DNA from: Oscillospiraceae bacterium
Lineage (GTDB): Bacteria; Bacillota_A; Clostridia; Oscillospirales; Oscillospiraceae
NCBI GenBank assembly: GCA_016302005.1
Contig: JAEDOK010000045.1
Location: forward strand, 1-12,061
Direction: 5' to 3'
Length of the DNA stretch: 12,061 bases
The stretch's first letter is position 1. Each line of letters begins with the position of its first letter. The translations under genes were made by a program, and so were the position numbers. The notes beneath the pieces are model-generated. The model saw only the letters and a list, made by a program, of their open reading frames with translations. It had not been told where the DNA came from and made no database searches. Shown here in pieces: positions 4,487 to 11,950 of the stretch.

Positions 4487-5122
4487 TCAACGGTTTTTGA
4501 TCTGAGCGGAGAGGTGCTTGGAAAGGACGGCGAGGCTGGTTGCCATGTTTTCGTTCTGCACTAAGATGCCCTCGGGGACATCGAGGTGGGTCGGGGCAAA
4601 ATTCCAAATCGCTTTGATGCCGTTGGCGATCAGTTCTTCGCAGACGGTCTGCGCCTGCGCGGCGGGCACGGTGATGATGCCGATCAGGATTTTGCGGTGA
4701 GCGCAGAGCCTGCCTAAGTCGCGCATGGGCAGGATGGGCTTGCCGCTCTTGTCTGTGCCGAGGAGGGTGTCGCACGCGTCAAAGGCGGCGACGATGTTCA
4801 GACCGTATTCCGAAAAGCCGCTGTAGCCCAAGAGCGCTCTGCCAAGCTTGCCTGCGCCGATGAGGACGGCGTCGTTGGTGTTATCGTAGCCGAGAAACTG
4901 TTCAATGTCCGCCACGAGGCTCTCTCTGCGGTAGCCGACCTTTGGTCTGCCGCCGTCGGAGACCAGTGCGAGATCCTTGCGCACCTGTACCTCGCCCATG
5001 CACAGCGCCGTCGCCAGCGTCGTTGCGGAGATATTCTCCGGCGCGTCGTCGGGGAGCGCTTTTAAATAAGAAAGATAGATCGGCAGCCGCCGAATGACTG
5101 AATTTGATACCTTCTGTTCCAT
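4487..5122 (-). CDS. rex: Redox-sensing transcriptional repressor Rex
   Basis: A 211-residue cytoplasmic homodimeric repressor that senses NADH/NAD+ and controls fermentation and respiration genes in Gram-positive bacteria. Residues 1 to about 75 form the winged helix: VSNSVIRRLPIYLSYLKAL is the classical Rex opening, and QVRKDL at 46-51 lies at the recognition helix. Residues 84-150 begin the Rossmann domain with G89-A-G91-KL-G94 and an acidic residue in AAFD (115) for NAD(H) ribose. The C-terminal helix that swaps between subunits is present. Length is normal. Where many Rex proteins read RQDLxxFGxFGxxGxGY, this one reads RKDLALVSDGGRPKVGYR, so the operator could differ. The start ATG has AGGCGG about 6 bases upstream and a good promoter. 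No clear Rex operator is seen at its own promoter. Confidence 0.95.
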   Translation of the reverse strand: MEQKVSNSVIRRLPIYLSYLKALPDDAPENISATTLATALCMGEVQVRKDLALVSDGGRPKVGYRRESLVADIEQFLGYDNTNDAVLIGAGKLGRALLGYSGFSEYGLNIVAAFDACDTLLGTDKSGKPILPMRDLGRLCAHRKILIGIITVPAAQAQTVCEELIANGIKAIWNFAPTHLDVPEGILVQNENMATSLAVLSKHLSAQIKNR

Positions 5123-5152
5123 GTTTTACCGCCTAATTCCGTAATCAAAACC

Positions 5153-5181
5153 ATTATAACAGAAGATGGACGGCTTTGCAA
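5153..5181 (-). promoter_or_regulatory. Promoter of rex
   Basis: On the minus strand TTGCAA (5176-5181) and a perfect TATAAT (5153-5158) are 17 bases apart. The start near 5146 leaves a short leader before the ATG at 5122. Confidence 0.72.
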
Positions 5182-5241
5182 TTTCTTTTTCTGCGGCGTT
5201 TGCCGATTTGACCGATCTGCGGAAGTTTGTGTGTAGTTAGC

Positions 5242-5541
5242 AGTTCCTGCACGCGGCACGCCGAGTCGTCGTGCCCTACGGAGAGGGCTGTGAGCAACGG
5301 TTGTAGGGACGGGGACATGTCACCGCTGACCGCGTAAGCGGCAGACGGTACAGGAGGATAGGTTCGTACGCAGTTGATAGTTCCTACACGAGATTGCCAC
5401 GGCGCAAGCGCCTCGCAATGACAGAAAAGGCACCCCCATTTGTCATTGCGAGGAGCACAGCGACATGGCAATCTCAAGCCGAAAGCTTGTACGCAGTCGG
5501 TGGTTCCTGCACATGGGTGGACAGAGTCATCCGTCCCTACA
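5242..5541 (+). repeat. Cluster of three composite-repeat copies in the rex-sigE gap
   Basis: Cores AGTTCCTGCAC (5242-5252), AGTTCCTACAC (5379-5389) and GGTTCCTGCAC (5502-5512) all read on the plus strand. Accessory modules are TGTAGGGACGGGGACATGTC (5302-5321), the CCGC/GCGG hairpin with GCAGACGGTAC (5330-5351), GTACGCAGT before two of the cores, and CCGTCCCTACAG at the right edge. No gene is found between rex and sigE; apart from the rex promoter, most of the 438-bp gap is repeat material. The same modules recur at 8844-8934, 10341-10460 and 11951-12004. Confidence 0.75.
5390..5475. repeat. Fold-back repeat, two inverted copies of a GAGATTGCCACG...CCTCGCAATGACA module
   Basis: CCTCGCAATGACA (5411-5423) pairs exactly with TGTCATTGCGAGG (5441-5453), and GAGATTGCCACG (5390-5401) pairs with CATGGCAATCTC (5464-5475) except at one position. 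The middle segments differ. A partial third copy of the module is at 10277-10302. This resembles the REP-like intergenic palindromes common in many bacteria. Confidence 0.8.
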
Positions 5542-5560
5542 GAAAATATTTTGGGAGAAG

Positions 5561-6262
5561 CTATGAGACTTGACGCAAGAGGTCGCAGCGGAGGCGCTGC
5601 ATGATGCGCTTTTCTAAGCGGGAGATGTAGGATTGGGAGATGCCGAGCAGATCTGCGACCTCCTTTTGGGTCTTTTCCGGTGCGCCGCAGAGCCCGAAGC
5701 GCAGGCAGACGATATAACGGTCGCGCTCCGGCAGGCGGGCGAGGGCTTCCCGCAGAAGCTGCAGCTCCACATCCTCCTCCATCGGGCGCATAACCGTGTC
5801 GCCGTCCGTGCCTAAAATATCCGACAGCAGCAGCTCATTGCCGTCCCAATCGGTGTTGATGGGTTCATCCAGCGACACCTCGGTCTTTTGCGAGGAGATC
5901 TTGCGGATATGCATGAGAATTTCGTTTTCAATGCAGCGGGAGGCATAGGTCGCGAGCTTGATCTTTCGGTCGGACCGGAAGGTGCTGATCGCTTTGATGA
6001 GTCCGATGGTGCCGATGGAGATCAGGTCTTCGATATTGACGCCTGTGTTTTCAAAGCGCCGCGCGATATAGACGACCAGACGCAGATTTCGCTCAATGAG
6101 ACGCTGCTTGGCTTGTTCGTCTCCCTCGGCGGCGCGGGTGAGCAGGGCTTGCTCTTCGGCAGCGGTCAGCGGCGGGGGCAGGATATCGCTGCCGCCGATG
6201 TACTGTACCTTGGTCGGCGGGTGAAGCAGCGCGTTCAGAAGCTGGGCAAGGGTTTTAAGCAT
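5561..6262 (-). CDS. sigE: Sporulation sigma factor SigE (pro-sigma-E)
   Basis: A 233-residue sigma-70 family factor for early mother-cell transcription during sporulation. Residues 1 to about 20 form a membrane-directed pro-sequence ahead of [12 protein letters not shown], the conserved start of mature SigE; the pro-sequence is a few residues shorter than in Bacillus. Region 2 is at 58-121 ([48 protein letters not shown]) and region 4 at about 170-227, with [11 protein letters not shown] in the helix-turn-helix. Start choice: a GTG at 6271 is in frame, but it overlaps the GGAGG (6271-6275) that is correctly spaced 8 bases before the ATG at 6262, so the ATG is preferred. The gene overlaps the spoIIGA stop by 8 bp, implying coupled translation. 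No sigG follows. Confidence 0.96.
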   Translation of the reverse strand: MLKTLAQLLNALLHPPTKVQYIGGSDILPPPLTAAEEQALLTRAAEGDEQAKQRLIERNLRLVVYIARRFENTGVNIEDLISIGTIGLIKAISTFRSDRKIKLATYASRCIENEILMHIRKISSQKTEVSLDEPINTDWDGNELLLSDILGTDGDTVMRPMEEDVELQLLREALARLPERDRYIVCLRFGLCGAPEKTQKEVADLLGISQSYISRLEKRIMQRLRCDLLRQVS

Positions 6263-7100
6263 GAATGACACCTCCGGTTAATGCATCGTAGGCGCCTCCG
6301 TCCGACACGGGAGTCGGGCTGAAGGCGACAAGTCCGAGTTTGGTTTCCTTTTCAATCGTGATTTTGCAGGGCAAGGCAAGCAGCAGCCCTGACCGGATGC
6401 CGACGGCGCGGTAGGGGATCAGGCGCGGCGCTTCGGCTTGCAGACGCAGGGCGAGGGCAGCGGGTGCGGCAAAATCCTCCGCCGTCAACGAAAGCTCGGT
6501 GGGAAAGAGCCGTTTTGCCGCCTGCCAATAGACGGTCAGCACCTGTGCGCCGCTGATGGGGTCGCAGAGGGTGTTGCCGCTGTCCCGCAGGGCGGTGAGC
6601 TGCACGGTGCGCCCATTGCGGCAGAGCGTAACGGGCACAAGGCTGTCGGGAGCGTGGGTCAGGCGCGGCAGAAGCAGACGGCACGCGAGACTGACGGCAG
6701 CGGCGGTCAGCAGCAGCGTGAAGAAGCTGACGGGATAGAACAGGGCGTTTTCGCGGTAGCGCACCGTACCGTTTTGCAGCAGGGCGACACCATAGACTGC
6801 GCCGCACAGCACCAGTGTGATCGCGCCGAAGACCGCAGCCAAGCGCAGCGTGGCACGGTGCGGACCGAAGGCGGCGAGCAGCATTAACCCCGCGCACAGG
6901 AGCTTGCAGGGGATCAGCTTCAGCCAGCCGCAGTGCGGCAGCCAGACGAGTATGGCGTAGAGCGCGCCCACCAGCGAGCTGAGAAGCAGCCTCCGGTTGC
7001 GGATCGCCGCCGCGCCCAAACGTGCGGTTGCCCGAAGCAGGAGATAATTTACCCCGAAATTGAGCGCGAAGACCAAGTCAAGATAAACGGAGATATGCAT
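6255..7100 (-). CDS. spoIIGA: Sporulation sigma-E factor-processing peptidase SpoIIGA
   Basis: A 281-residue membrane aspartic protease that cleaves the pro-sequence of SigE at the septum after the forespore signal. The N-terminal half (to about 145) is hydrophobic with roughly five membrane segments, starting [18 protein letters not shown], the usual SpoIIGA opening. The cytoplasmic half carries the D173-S-G-N aspartic motif, then [15 protein letters not shown] and a [11 protein letters not shown] strand. Sequence and order match the family. The ATG at 7100 has AAGGAGG close by (only about 2 bases of spacing, short). The frame is open to 7232, but that extension crosses the upstream terminator and has no homology-like content. 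The gene is directly followed by its substrate, sigE. Confidence 0.93.
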   Translation of the reverse strand: MHISVYLDLVFALNFGVNYLLLRATARLGAAAIRNRRLLLSSLVGALYAILVWLPHCGWLKLIPCKLLCAGLMLLAAFGPHRATLRLAAVFGAITLVLCGAVYGVALLQNGTVRYRENALFYPVSFFTLLLTAAAVSLACRLLLPRLTHAPDSLVPVTLCRNGRTVQLTALRDSGNTLCDPISGAQVLTVYWQAAKRLFPTELSLTAEDFAAPAALALRLQAEAPRLIPYRAVGIRSGLLLALPCKITIEKETKLGLVAFSPTPVSDGGAYDALTGGVIHA

Positions 7101-7125
7101 CGCCTCCTTCAAAGCCCGTGGACAA

Positions 7126-7131
7126 AGTATA
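7126..7131 (-). promoter_or_regulatory. Possible -10 box of spoIIGA-sigE
   Basis: TATACT on the minus strand lies 26 bases before the spoIIGA ATG and after the DUF951 terminator. No acceptable -35 box exists at normal spacing, which would suit an activator-dependent promoter such as the Spo0A-controlled spoIIG promoter. I found no Spo0A box here, so this is weak. Confidence 0.33.
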
Positions 7132-7144
7132 AGGGCAAGCATGC

Positions 7145-7186
7145 AAAAAACAGGTCGCAATCCCTTGAGGAATGCAGACCTGTTTT
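7145..7186 (-). terminator. Rho-independent terminator after rarA-DUF951
   Basis: On the minus strand AAAACAGGTC (7177-7186) pairs with GACCTGTTTT (7147-7156), which runs into T6. An inner ATTCC/GGGAT stem fills the loop. It separates DUF951 from spoIIGA. Confidence 0.87.
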
Positions 7187-7258
7187 CGGTGAAATCAGTA
7201 TTTTTCGGGTTGAAAAGAACGGGTAATTCCATTTCCCGCCTGTGTTTTTTGCAGGAAA

Positions 7259-7462
7259 TCAGCTCGTCGCGTCGAACGATTCTTCCGCATGGCGGACTGC
7301 CTTGATGTTTTTCTCCGCCTTGCTGCGCGGGAGCATGACCTCATGCCCGCAGCCCAAACATTTGAGGCGAAAATCCGCGCCCGTGCGCAGCACCTTCCAT
7401 GTGTTGCTGCCGCAGGGGTGCTGTTTTTTCATGGTCAGAATGTCGTTTAATCGGATATCCAT
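7259..7462 (-). CDS. DUF951 domain-containing protein
   Basis: A 67-residue protein matching the small Firmicutes family DUF951: MDIRLNDILTMKKQHPCGSN at the start, then a tryptophan and a GADFRLKCLGCGHEVMLPRS block. C18, C36 and C39 (CLGCG) with H17 or H41 could bind zinc. The molecular function is unknown. Family members are usually single small proteins in conserved core neighbourhoods. The ATG lies 6 bases after the rarA stop, with GAGGG overlapping that stop, so it is co-translated with rarA and then terminated at 7145-7186. Confidence 0.92.
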   Translation of the reverse strand: MDIRLNDILTMKKQHPCGSNTWKVLRTGADFRLKCLGCGHEVMLPRSKAEKNIKAVRHAEESFDATS

Positions 7463-7468
7463 AAGCCC

Positions 7469-8728
7469 TCACTTCTTGATCTCGTCCCAATAGTGCTTTG
7501 CCGCCTGCTCAATCTTGTTGTCGCCGTATTCATAATACTGCGTGCCCTTGAGGATATCGGGCAAATACTGCTGCTTGACCCAGTGGTTCGGATAGTCGTG
7601 CGGATAGAGATAGCCCTGCTCGCGCTCCTGCCCGGCGCTGTCGGCGTGGACATTTTGCAGCTCACGCGGGAACACGCCGATCTTACCCGCCTGCACATCC
7701 TGCATGGCGCGGGCAATGGCGAGATAGCCGGAGTTGGACTTCGGCGCGGTGGCAAGAAAGATCACGGCGTCCGCCAGCGGCAGGCGTGCCTCGGGCATAC
7801 CCAACTGTAAAGCGGCATCCACGCAGGCTTTGACGATCGGGATCGCCATCGGATAGGCAAGCCCGATGTCCTCGCAGGCGGAGCAGAGAATGCGGCGGCA
7901 GCAGGAGGGCAGGTCGCCGACCTCCAAAAACCGCGCGAGATAGTGGATCGCCGCGTCGGGATCGGAGCCGCGAATGGACTTCATCAGTGCCGAGAGACAG
8001 TCATATTGATTGTCGCCGCCCCGGTCATAGCGCATGGCGGAGCGCTGCGTGACCGCTTTTGTGTCCTCGAGCCGGATCACCAATTCTTCGTCTCCGGGGT
8101 GCGCGGCGATGAACAGCGCCTCTACCGCATTGAGCGCCTTGCGGACATCGCCGCCGCAGGAGGAGGCAATATGCTCCAATGCGCCCTCCTCGCTCGTCAC
8201 CCGCAGACCGGTCTTGGCGGTCATATAGTCCACCGCGCGGCAGACCGCTTTCATCGCCGCCTCGGGGGTGATGGGCTTGAATTCAAAGACCGTGGAGCGG
8301 CTTAAAATCGCGTTGAAAATATAGAAATAGGGATTTTCCGTCGTGGAGGCAATGAGGGTGATCTTGCCGTTCTCGATATACTGCAATAAGGACTGCTGCT
8401 GGCGCTTGTTGAAGGACTGGATCTCGTCGAGATAGAGCAGAATACCGTTGGGTGCCATCAGGGTGTCGAGCTGGGAGACGATCTCCTTGATATCGGCGGT
8501 GGAGGCAGTGGTCGCGTTGAGCTTGTATAAGGTGCGCTGCGTCGCGTCCGCGATGATGTTGGCGACGGTGGTTTTGCCCGTGCCGCTGGGGCCGTAAAAA
8601 ATCAGATTCGGCACTTTACCGGACTCGATCATGCGGCGCAGCATCTTGCCCTCGCCCAAGATATCCTCCTGCCCGACGACCTCGTCCAGCGTCTTCGGAC
8701 GCAGCTCGTCCGCCAAGGGCTGATACAT
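7469..8728 (-). CDS. rarA: Replication-associated recombination protein A (RarA/MgsA AAA+ ATPase)
   Basis: A 419-residue cytoplasmic AAA+ ATPase related to clamp-loader subunits and RuvB, acting at stalled replication forks and gaps. The N-terminus PLADELRPKTLDEVVGQ is typical. Walker A GPSGTGKT is at 46-53, Walker B LLYLDEIQ at 97-104, sensor 1 ASTTENP at 117-123, and sensor 2 GGDVRKALN at 182-190. The C-terminal tetramerisation and MgsA regions follow (RAMQDVQAGKIGVFP, HDYPNHWVKQQYLPD). Length is close to family norm. The start ATG at 8728 has GGGAGG 8 bases upstream. The frame is open to 9115, but that part overlaps the aminotransferase gene and a repeat. It is followed by DUF951 in one transcript. 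The ribosome site lies in one arm of a 10-bp palindrome (8736-8781). Confidence 0.96.
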   Translation of the reverse strand: MYQPLADELRPKTLDEVVGQEDILGEGKMLRRMIESGKVPNLIFYGPSGTGKTTVANIIADATQRTLYKLNATTASTADIKEIVSQLDTLMAPNGILLYLDEIQSFNKRQQQSLLQYIENGKITLIASTTENPYFYIFNAILSRSTVFEFKPITPEAAMKAVCRAVDYMTAKTGLRVTSEEGALEHIASSCGGDVRKALNAVEALFIAAHPGDEELVIRLEDTKAVTQRSAMRYDRGGDNQYDCLSALMKSIRGSDPDAAIHYLARFLEVGDLPSCCRRILCSACEDIGLAYPMAIPIVKACVDAALQLGMPEARLPLADAVIFLATAPKSNSGYLAIARAMQDVQAGKIGVFPRELQNVHADSAGQEREQGYLYPHDYPNHWVKQQYLPDILKGTQYYEYGDNKIEQAAKHYWDEIKK

Positions 8729-8735
8729 GGAAAAG

Positions 8736-8781
8736 CCTCCCTTCGTGATAGCTTCTGCGCATATCATACACCGAAGGGAGG
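8736..8781. repeat. Inverted repeat enclosing the rarA -10 box and including its ribosome site
   Basis: CCTCCCTTCG (8736-8745) and CGAAGGGAGG (8772-8781) are perfect 10-bp inverted arms 26 bp apart. On the minus strand the downstream arm supplies the rarA Shine-Dalgarno sequence and the upstream arm is its complement within the promoter spacer. Confidence 0.75.
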
Positions 8782-8791
8782 AAAAATGCAA
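8763..8791 (-). promoter_or_regulatory. Promoter of rarA-DUF951
   Basis: On the minus strand TTGCAT (8786-8791) and TATGAT (8763-8768) are 17 bases apart. The -10 box has one mismatch and the -35 box is weak. A start near 8756 would exclude the upstream palindrome arm from the RNA. Confidence 0.52.
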
Positions 8792-8843
8792 TTGCAAAGC
8801 GGAAAAAAGTAAGAGGATCGGTTTGATCATTGTTTTCCGCATT

Positions 8844-8934
8844 CCGCGAAGCGGCAGACGGTACAAACGAACAGCCCTGTATGCAATCAGTAGTTCCTGC
8901 ACCGGCTTATGACATGACACCGCCCTACAGGGAG
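8844..8934 (+). repeat. Composite-repeat copy in the aminotransferase-rarA gap
   Basis: CCGCGAAGCGGCAGACGGTAC (8844-8864, shown here as one module), the core AGTTCCTGCAC (8892-8902), then CGGCTTATGACATG and a CCGCCCTACAGGG edge. Orientation and module order match the copies at 5330-5389 and 10369-10456. It reaches almost to the aminotransferase stop. The rest of the gap holds only the rarA promoter and leader. Confidence 0.75.
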
Positions 8935-8942
8935 GCGCGGTG

Positions 8943-10133
8943 TTATTTTTGGTTGTAGCGTTCGATGGCAATGCGCAGGAGGTCGAGGGCGCGTTTGAGT
9001 TCGGCTTCGCAGCGGACATAGGCGATGCGGATCTCGCTTTCGCCTGCACCCTCGGTGGCGTAGAAGCCGCTGCCGGGGGCGAACATGACCGTCTCCTTGT
9101 TGTCCTCAAATTCATTCAGCAGGTACATTTGGAATTTCTCTGCGCTGTCTACGGGCAGCTTTGCCATGGTATAGAATGCGCCCTTCGGCTCGGTGGTGAC
9201 AACACCGGGAATCTCGCGGAGCTTGCGGTAGCAGACATCCCGGCGGCGCTGATATTCCTCCCGCGTAGCGTCAAAGTAGGACGGATCAACGCCGTAGAGC
9301 GCCGCCGCGCCGACCTGATCGAGTGTCGCCACGGACAGGCGCGCCTGCGCGATCTTCGTTGCCGCCTCGATCAAGGCGCGGTTGCGGGAGAGCAGTGCGC
9401 CGATTCTCGCGCCGCAGGCGCTGAACCGCTTGGAGACGGAGTCGATCAGAATGAGATTCTCCTTCAGATCGTCAAAGGCGGCTGCGGTGGTGAGCTTGCC
9501 GCCGTCATAGATGAACTCGCGGTAGACCTCGTCGCAGATGAAATAGAGGTCATGCTCTTTCGCGATATCCGCAAGCAGCCGCAGCTCCTGCGCGGTCAGC
9601 ACCGTGCCGGTGGGGTTTCCGGGGTTGGTGACCAAAATGGCGCGGGTCTTTTCGTTGATGAGGGGCTCGATCATGCTGCGCTCTGCGTAGCGGTAGCCCT
9701 CCTCGGGCTTGGTATGCACGGGGCAGATTTTGCCGCCTGCCATGCGGATGAAGGTATGGTAATTCGGGTAGAACGGCTCGGGGACAATGACCTCGCAGCC
9801 CTCGTCGAGAATGCAGAGCATCGCCATCAGCAGCGCCTCGCTGCCGCCGGTGGTGATAAGGATATCATCCTCGGAGAAATCAACGCCGAGACGGGCATAA
9901 TACTTCTGCACTGCTTCGATCAGCATCGGAATGCCGGGGGAGGGGGCGTAGGCAAGAACGTCTTCGCGGTAATTTGCCAGCGCTTCAAAATAGGCGGGCG
10001 GGGTCTGAATGTCGGGCTGCCCGATGTTCAAATGATGGATGGTAATGCCTCGCTTCTGGGCCTCGACCGCGTAGGGATAGAACTTGCGGATGGGCGACAG
10101 CTCGCAGAGGTCGATTTTTTTTGATAGCTTCAT
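8943..10133 (-). CDS. Pyridoxal phosphate-dependent class I/II aminotransferase
   Basis: A 396-residue cytoplasmic fold-type I enzyme of the aspartate-aminotransferase superfamily, transferring amino groups between amino and keto acids. Family marks are LNIGQPDIQTP (35-45), TTGGSEA (94-100) for phosphate binding, NPGNPTG (170-176), DEVY (201-204) contacting the PLP ring, SVSK with the Schiff-base lysine K235, and R369 for the substrate carboxylate. Length is normal. Whether it prefers aspartate, aromatic amino acids or alanine cannot be told. The start ATG has AAGGGG about 7 bases upstream. It sits between repeat-filled gaps and is probably its own transcription unit. The neighbouring metK suggests, but does not show, a link to methionine metabolism. 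A long plus-strand frame over it is a codon-bias shadow. Confidence 0.94.
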   Translation of the reverse strand: MKLSKKIDLCELSPIRKFYPYAVEAQKRGITIHHLNIGQPDIQTPPAYFEALANYREDVLAYAPSPGIPMLIEAVQKYYARLGVDFSEDDILITTGGSEALLMAMLCILDEGCEVIVPEPFYPNYHTFIRMAGGKICPVHTKPEEGYRYAERSMIEPLINEKTRAILVTNPGNPTGTVLTAQELRLLADIAKEHDLYFICDEVYREFIYDGGKLTTAAAFDDLKENLILIDSVSKRFSACGARIGALLSRNRALIEAATKIAQARLSVATLDQVGAAALYGVDPSYFDATREEYQRRRDVCYRKLREIPGVVTTEPKGAFYTMAKLPVDSAEKFQMYLLNEFEDNKETVMFAPGSGFYATEGAGESEIRIAYVRCEAELKRALDLLRIAIERYNQK

Positions 10134-10276
10134 AGTATTTCCCCTTGCCGTAAATCGGGTGTTATTTCTGTAATGTTATTGATAAAATGTGTGCCGGTGT
10201 GATAAGTGCCTGAATAAGATTGCACCCCAGGGTGTCCGCCGCATCCGTAACGCTCCTTTGTCGCGAACGGCCGCGC

Positions 10277-10302
10277 TGCCACGTCGCTGCGCTCCTCGCA
10301 AT
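10277..10302 (+). repeat. Partial copy of the GCCACG...CCTCGCAAT REP-like module
   Basis: TGCCACGTCGCTGCG followed by CTCCTCGCAAT matches the arms of the fold-back at 5390-5475 but without a second inverted copy nearby. It adjoins the composite repeat at 10341. Confidence 0.6.
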
Positions 10303-10340
10303 CCACACGAGAGAACGCACCACGATAAGCGAAACAGCCA

Positions 10341-10460
10341 ATGTAGGGCTGGGACATGTCCCAGCCGTCCGCGAAGCGGCAAACAGTACGCATGAACAAG
10401 CTTGTACGCAGTTGGTAGTTCCTGCACCGGCTTATGACATGTCCCCGCCCTACATGGGGT
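10341..10460 (+). repeat. Most complete composite-repeat copy, in the metK-aminotransferase gap
   Basis: In order: ATGTAGG, the perfect 20-bp palindrome GGCTGGGACATGTCCCAGCC (10347-10366), the CCGC-GAA-GCGG hairpin with GCAAACAGTAC (10369-10389), AAGCTTGTACGCAGTTGG, the core AGTTCCTGCAC (10417-10427), CGGCTTATGACATGTCCC and CGCCCTACATGGGG. It ends a few bases from the metK stop. The remaining part of the 334-bp gap (10134-10276) holds no gene or clear promoter that I can support. Confidence 0.8.
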
Positions 10461-10467
10461 GCGGTGC

Positions 10468-11628
10468 TTATGCGCGGGAGAGGAGACGGTCGATGGCGTC
10501 GGTCTTTTCCCACGGGAGGTCGAGGTCGGTTCTGCCGAAGTGACCGTAGGCTGCCGTCTGCTGGTAGATCGGACGGCGCAGATCGAGCGCGGAGATGATC
10601 GCTGCGGGGCGCAGGTCAAAGCATTCACGCACCAGCTCCGCAAGACGTAGGTCACTGACCTTGCCCGTGCCGTGGGTATCCACAAGGACGGAGACGGGCT
10701 GCGCCACGCCGATGGCATAGGCAAGCTCGATCTGGCAGGACTTTGCAAGGCCCGCCGCGACAATATTCTTCGCTACATAACGAGCCATATACGCCGCGCT
10801 GCGGTCGACCTTTGTGGGATCCTTGCCGGAGAAGCAGCCGCCGCCGTGGGAGGCATAGCCGCCGTAGGTATCTACGATGATCTTTCTGCCCGTCAGACCC
10901 GTGTCCCCCACCGGTCCGCCGATGACGAAACGACCGGTCGGGTTGACATAAAACTTGGTGTCCTTGTCGAGCAGCCCTTCGGGGAGGGTCGGGCGGATGA
11001 TCTTCTCCACGACCTCTCGGCGCAGGTCTTCAATGGCGATGTCCTCCGCGTGCTGCGTGGAGATGACGACATTGTCAATGCGCGCGACGGAGCCGTCCTC
11101 CGCGTATTCGACGGAGACTTGGCTCTTGCCGTCCGGACGGAGCCACGGCAGGTTGCCGCTCTTGCGCTCGTCCGCGAGGCGCTTGGTCAGCTTATGGGCG
11201 AAGGAGATCGGTGCGGGCATCAGCTCCGGTGTTTCGTCGCAGGCGAAGCCGAACATCATGCCCTGATCGCCCGCGCCGAGGGTGTCCGCTTCGTCATAGG
11301 AACTGTTAACGCCCATGGCGATATCGCCGGACTGCTCGTCGATGGCGGTCAAGACGGCGCAGTTATGCCCGTTGAAGCCCGCAGCGGCGGAGTCGTAGCC
11401 GATCTTGCACAGGGTGTCGCGGACAACATGGGGGATATCCACATAGCAGTCCGTGGAGATCTCGCCCATGACCATGACCATGCCGGTGGTGGCGACGCAC
11501 TCGCAGGCGACGCGGGCGGTCTTATCCTGCGCCAGGATGGCGTCCAATACGCCGTCGGAAATCTGGTCGCAGACCTTGTCGGGATGCCCTTCGGTGACGG
11601 ATTCTGAAGTGAAGATTCTTTTTTGCAT
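10468..11628 (-). CDS. metK: S-adenosylmethionine synthetase (methionine adenosyltransferase)
   Basis: A 386-residue cytoplasmic enzyme making SAM from methionine and ATP. Signature motifs are [13 protein letters not shown] (6-18), [12 protein letters not shown] (118-129) and the glycine-rich P-loop-like [19 protein letters not shown] near 252-270. In the last motif the commonly seen GGGAFSGKD has Cys255 in place of Ala. Length is normal. The ATG at 11628 fits the family start [11 protein letters not shown] and has AAAGGT about 9 bases upstream. The frame extends to 11679, but that would run through the riboswitch terminator. The gene is controlled by an S-box leader, so high SAM stops transcription. 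No U-rich terminator is visible after its stop, where a composite repeat begins. Confidence 0.98.
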   Translation of the reverse strand: MQKRIFTSESVTEGHPDKVCDQISDGVLDAILAQDKTARVACECVATTGMVMVMGEISTDCYVDIPHVVRDTLCKIGYDSAAAGFNGHNCAVLTAIDEQSGDIAMGVNSSYDEADTLGAGDQGMMFGFACDETPELMPAPISFAHKLTKRLADERKSGNLPWLRPDGKSQVSVEYAEDGSVARIDNVVISTQHAEDIAIEDLRREVVEKIIRPTLPEGLLDKDTKFYVNPTGRFVIGGPVGDTGLTGRKIIVDTYGGYASHGGGCFSGKDPTKVDRSAAYMARYVAKNIVAAGLAKSCQIELAYAIGVAQPVSVLVDTHGTGKVSDLRLAELVRECFDLRPAAIISALDLRRPIYQQTAAYGHFGRTDLDLPWEKTDAIDRLLSRA

Positions 11629-11676
11629 GTTCAGAGCTACCTTTCTTAGTTGAATTATTCCATAGCCCTTTCGATA

Positions 11677-11705
11677 CAAAAAATACCCTGCTTTTCGACA
11701 GGGTA
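11677..11705 (-). terminator. Riboswitch-controlled terminator of metK leader
   Basis: On the minus strand TACCCTG (11699-11705), 8-base loop, CAGGGTA (11684-11690), then T6. It lies between the SAM aptamer and metK, as expected for a transcriptional OFF switch. Confidence 0.9.
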
Positions 11706-11716
11706 CGATACTGCGT

Positions 11717-11813
11717 CCTCATCTGTCGATTCTTCATCGCCGGAATTGGCACCTTGCGTCGCCGCAGGTTGTCGGGCTTCATCGGGCCGGTCCCTCCGCC
11801 ACTCTCGATAAGG
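11717..11813 (-). promoter_or_regulatory. SAM-I (S-box) riboswitch aptamer
   Basis: The minus strand carries the S-box consensus: P1 arms CCTTATC (11807-11813) and GATGAGG (11717-11723), then GAGGGACCGGCCCGATGAAG, CCCGACAACC and AAGGTGCCAATTCC. SAM binding stabilises P1 and lets the 11677-11705 terminator form, switching metK off. Confidence 0.96.
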
Positions 11814-11830
11814 TTATGAAATTACTTTCT

Positions 11831-11858
11831 ATAATAGCATATTTATTCGTAATGTCAA
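11831..11858 (-). promoter_or_regulatory. Promoter of the metK riboswitch transcript
   Basis: On the minus strand a perfect TTGACA (11853-11858) and TATTAT (11831-11836) are 16 bases apart, ending 17 bases before the aptamer. A Spo0A-box-like TGTCGAA lies at 11866-11872 just upstream, probably by chance. Confidence 0.78.
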
Positions 11859-11950
11859 GAAAAAATTCGACAAAACTACAGTTTTGCTTGCAGGCGCAAC
11901 GATAGGACCGATGCAGGGAGGAAAGTTTCATGACACTGGGGAGATTGTAC

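Noticed and set aside
7101..7232. N-terminal extension of spoIIGA
   Set aside because: It covers a strong terminator and possible -10 box, and SpoIIGA proteins begin at the [11 protein letters not shown] segment.
7469..9115. Long open frame giving rarA a 129-residue N-terminal extension
   Set aside because: The extension overlaps the 3' end of the aminotransferase gene and a repeat; ATG 8728 has a good ribosome site and the family's normal N-terminus.
8940..10124. 394-codon plus-strand open frame opposite the aminotransferase
   Set aside because: It mirrors a well-conserved enzyme on the other strand; a GC-rich codon-bias shadow with no recognisable domain. The same applies to 10672-11607 opposite metK and 848-1384 opposite the ferredoxin gene.
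11629..11679. N-terminal extension of metK to an upstream start
   Set aside because: It would run through the riboswitch terminator; the family begins at MQKRIF and the ribosome site fits ATG 11628.
11866..11872. Spo0A box (TGTCGAA) upstream of metK, and another in the metK terminator loop
   Set aside because: A 7-mer is expected once or twice by chance in a window this size on two strands; no supporting arrangement.
11871..11886. CAAAAC/GTTTTG hairpin as a terminator or part of the riboswitch
   Set aside because: It lies upstream of the metK promoter, has only 6 bp and no adjoining T-run.
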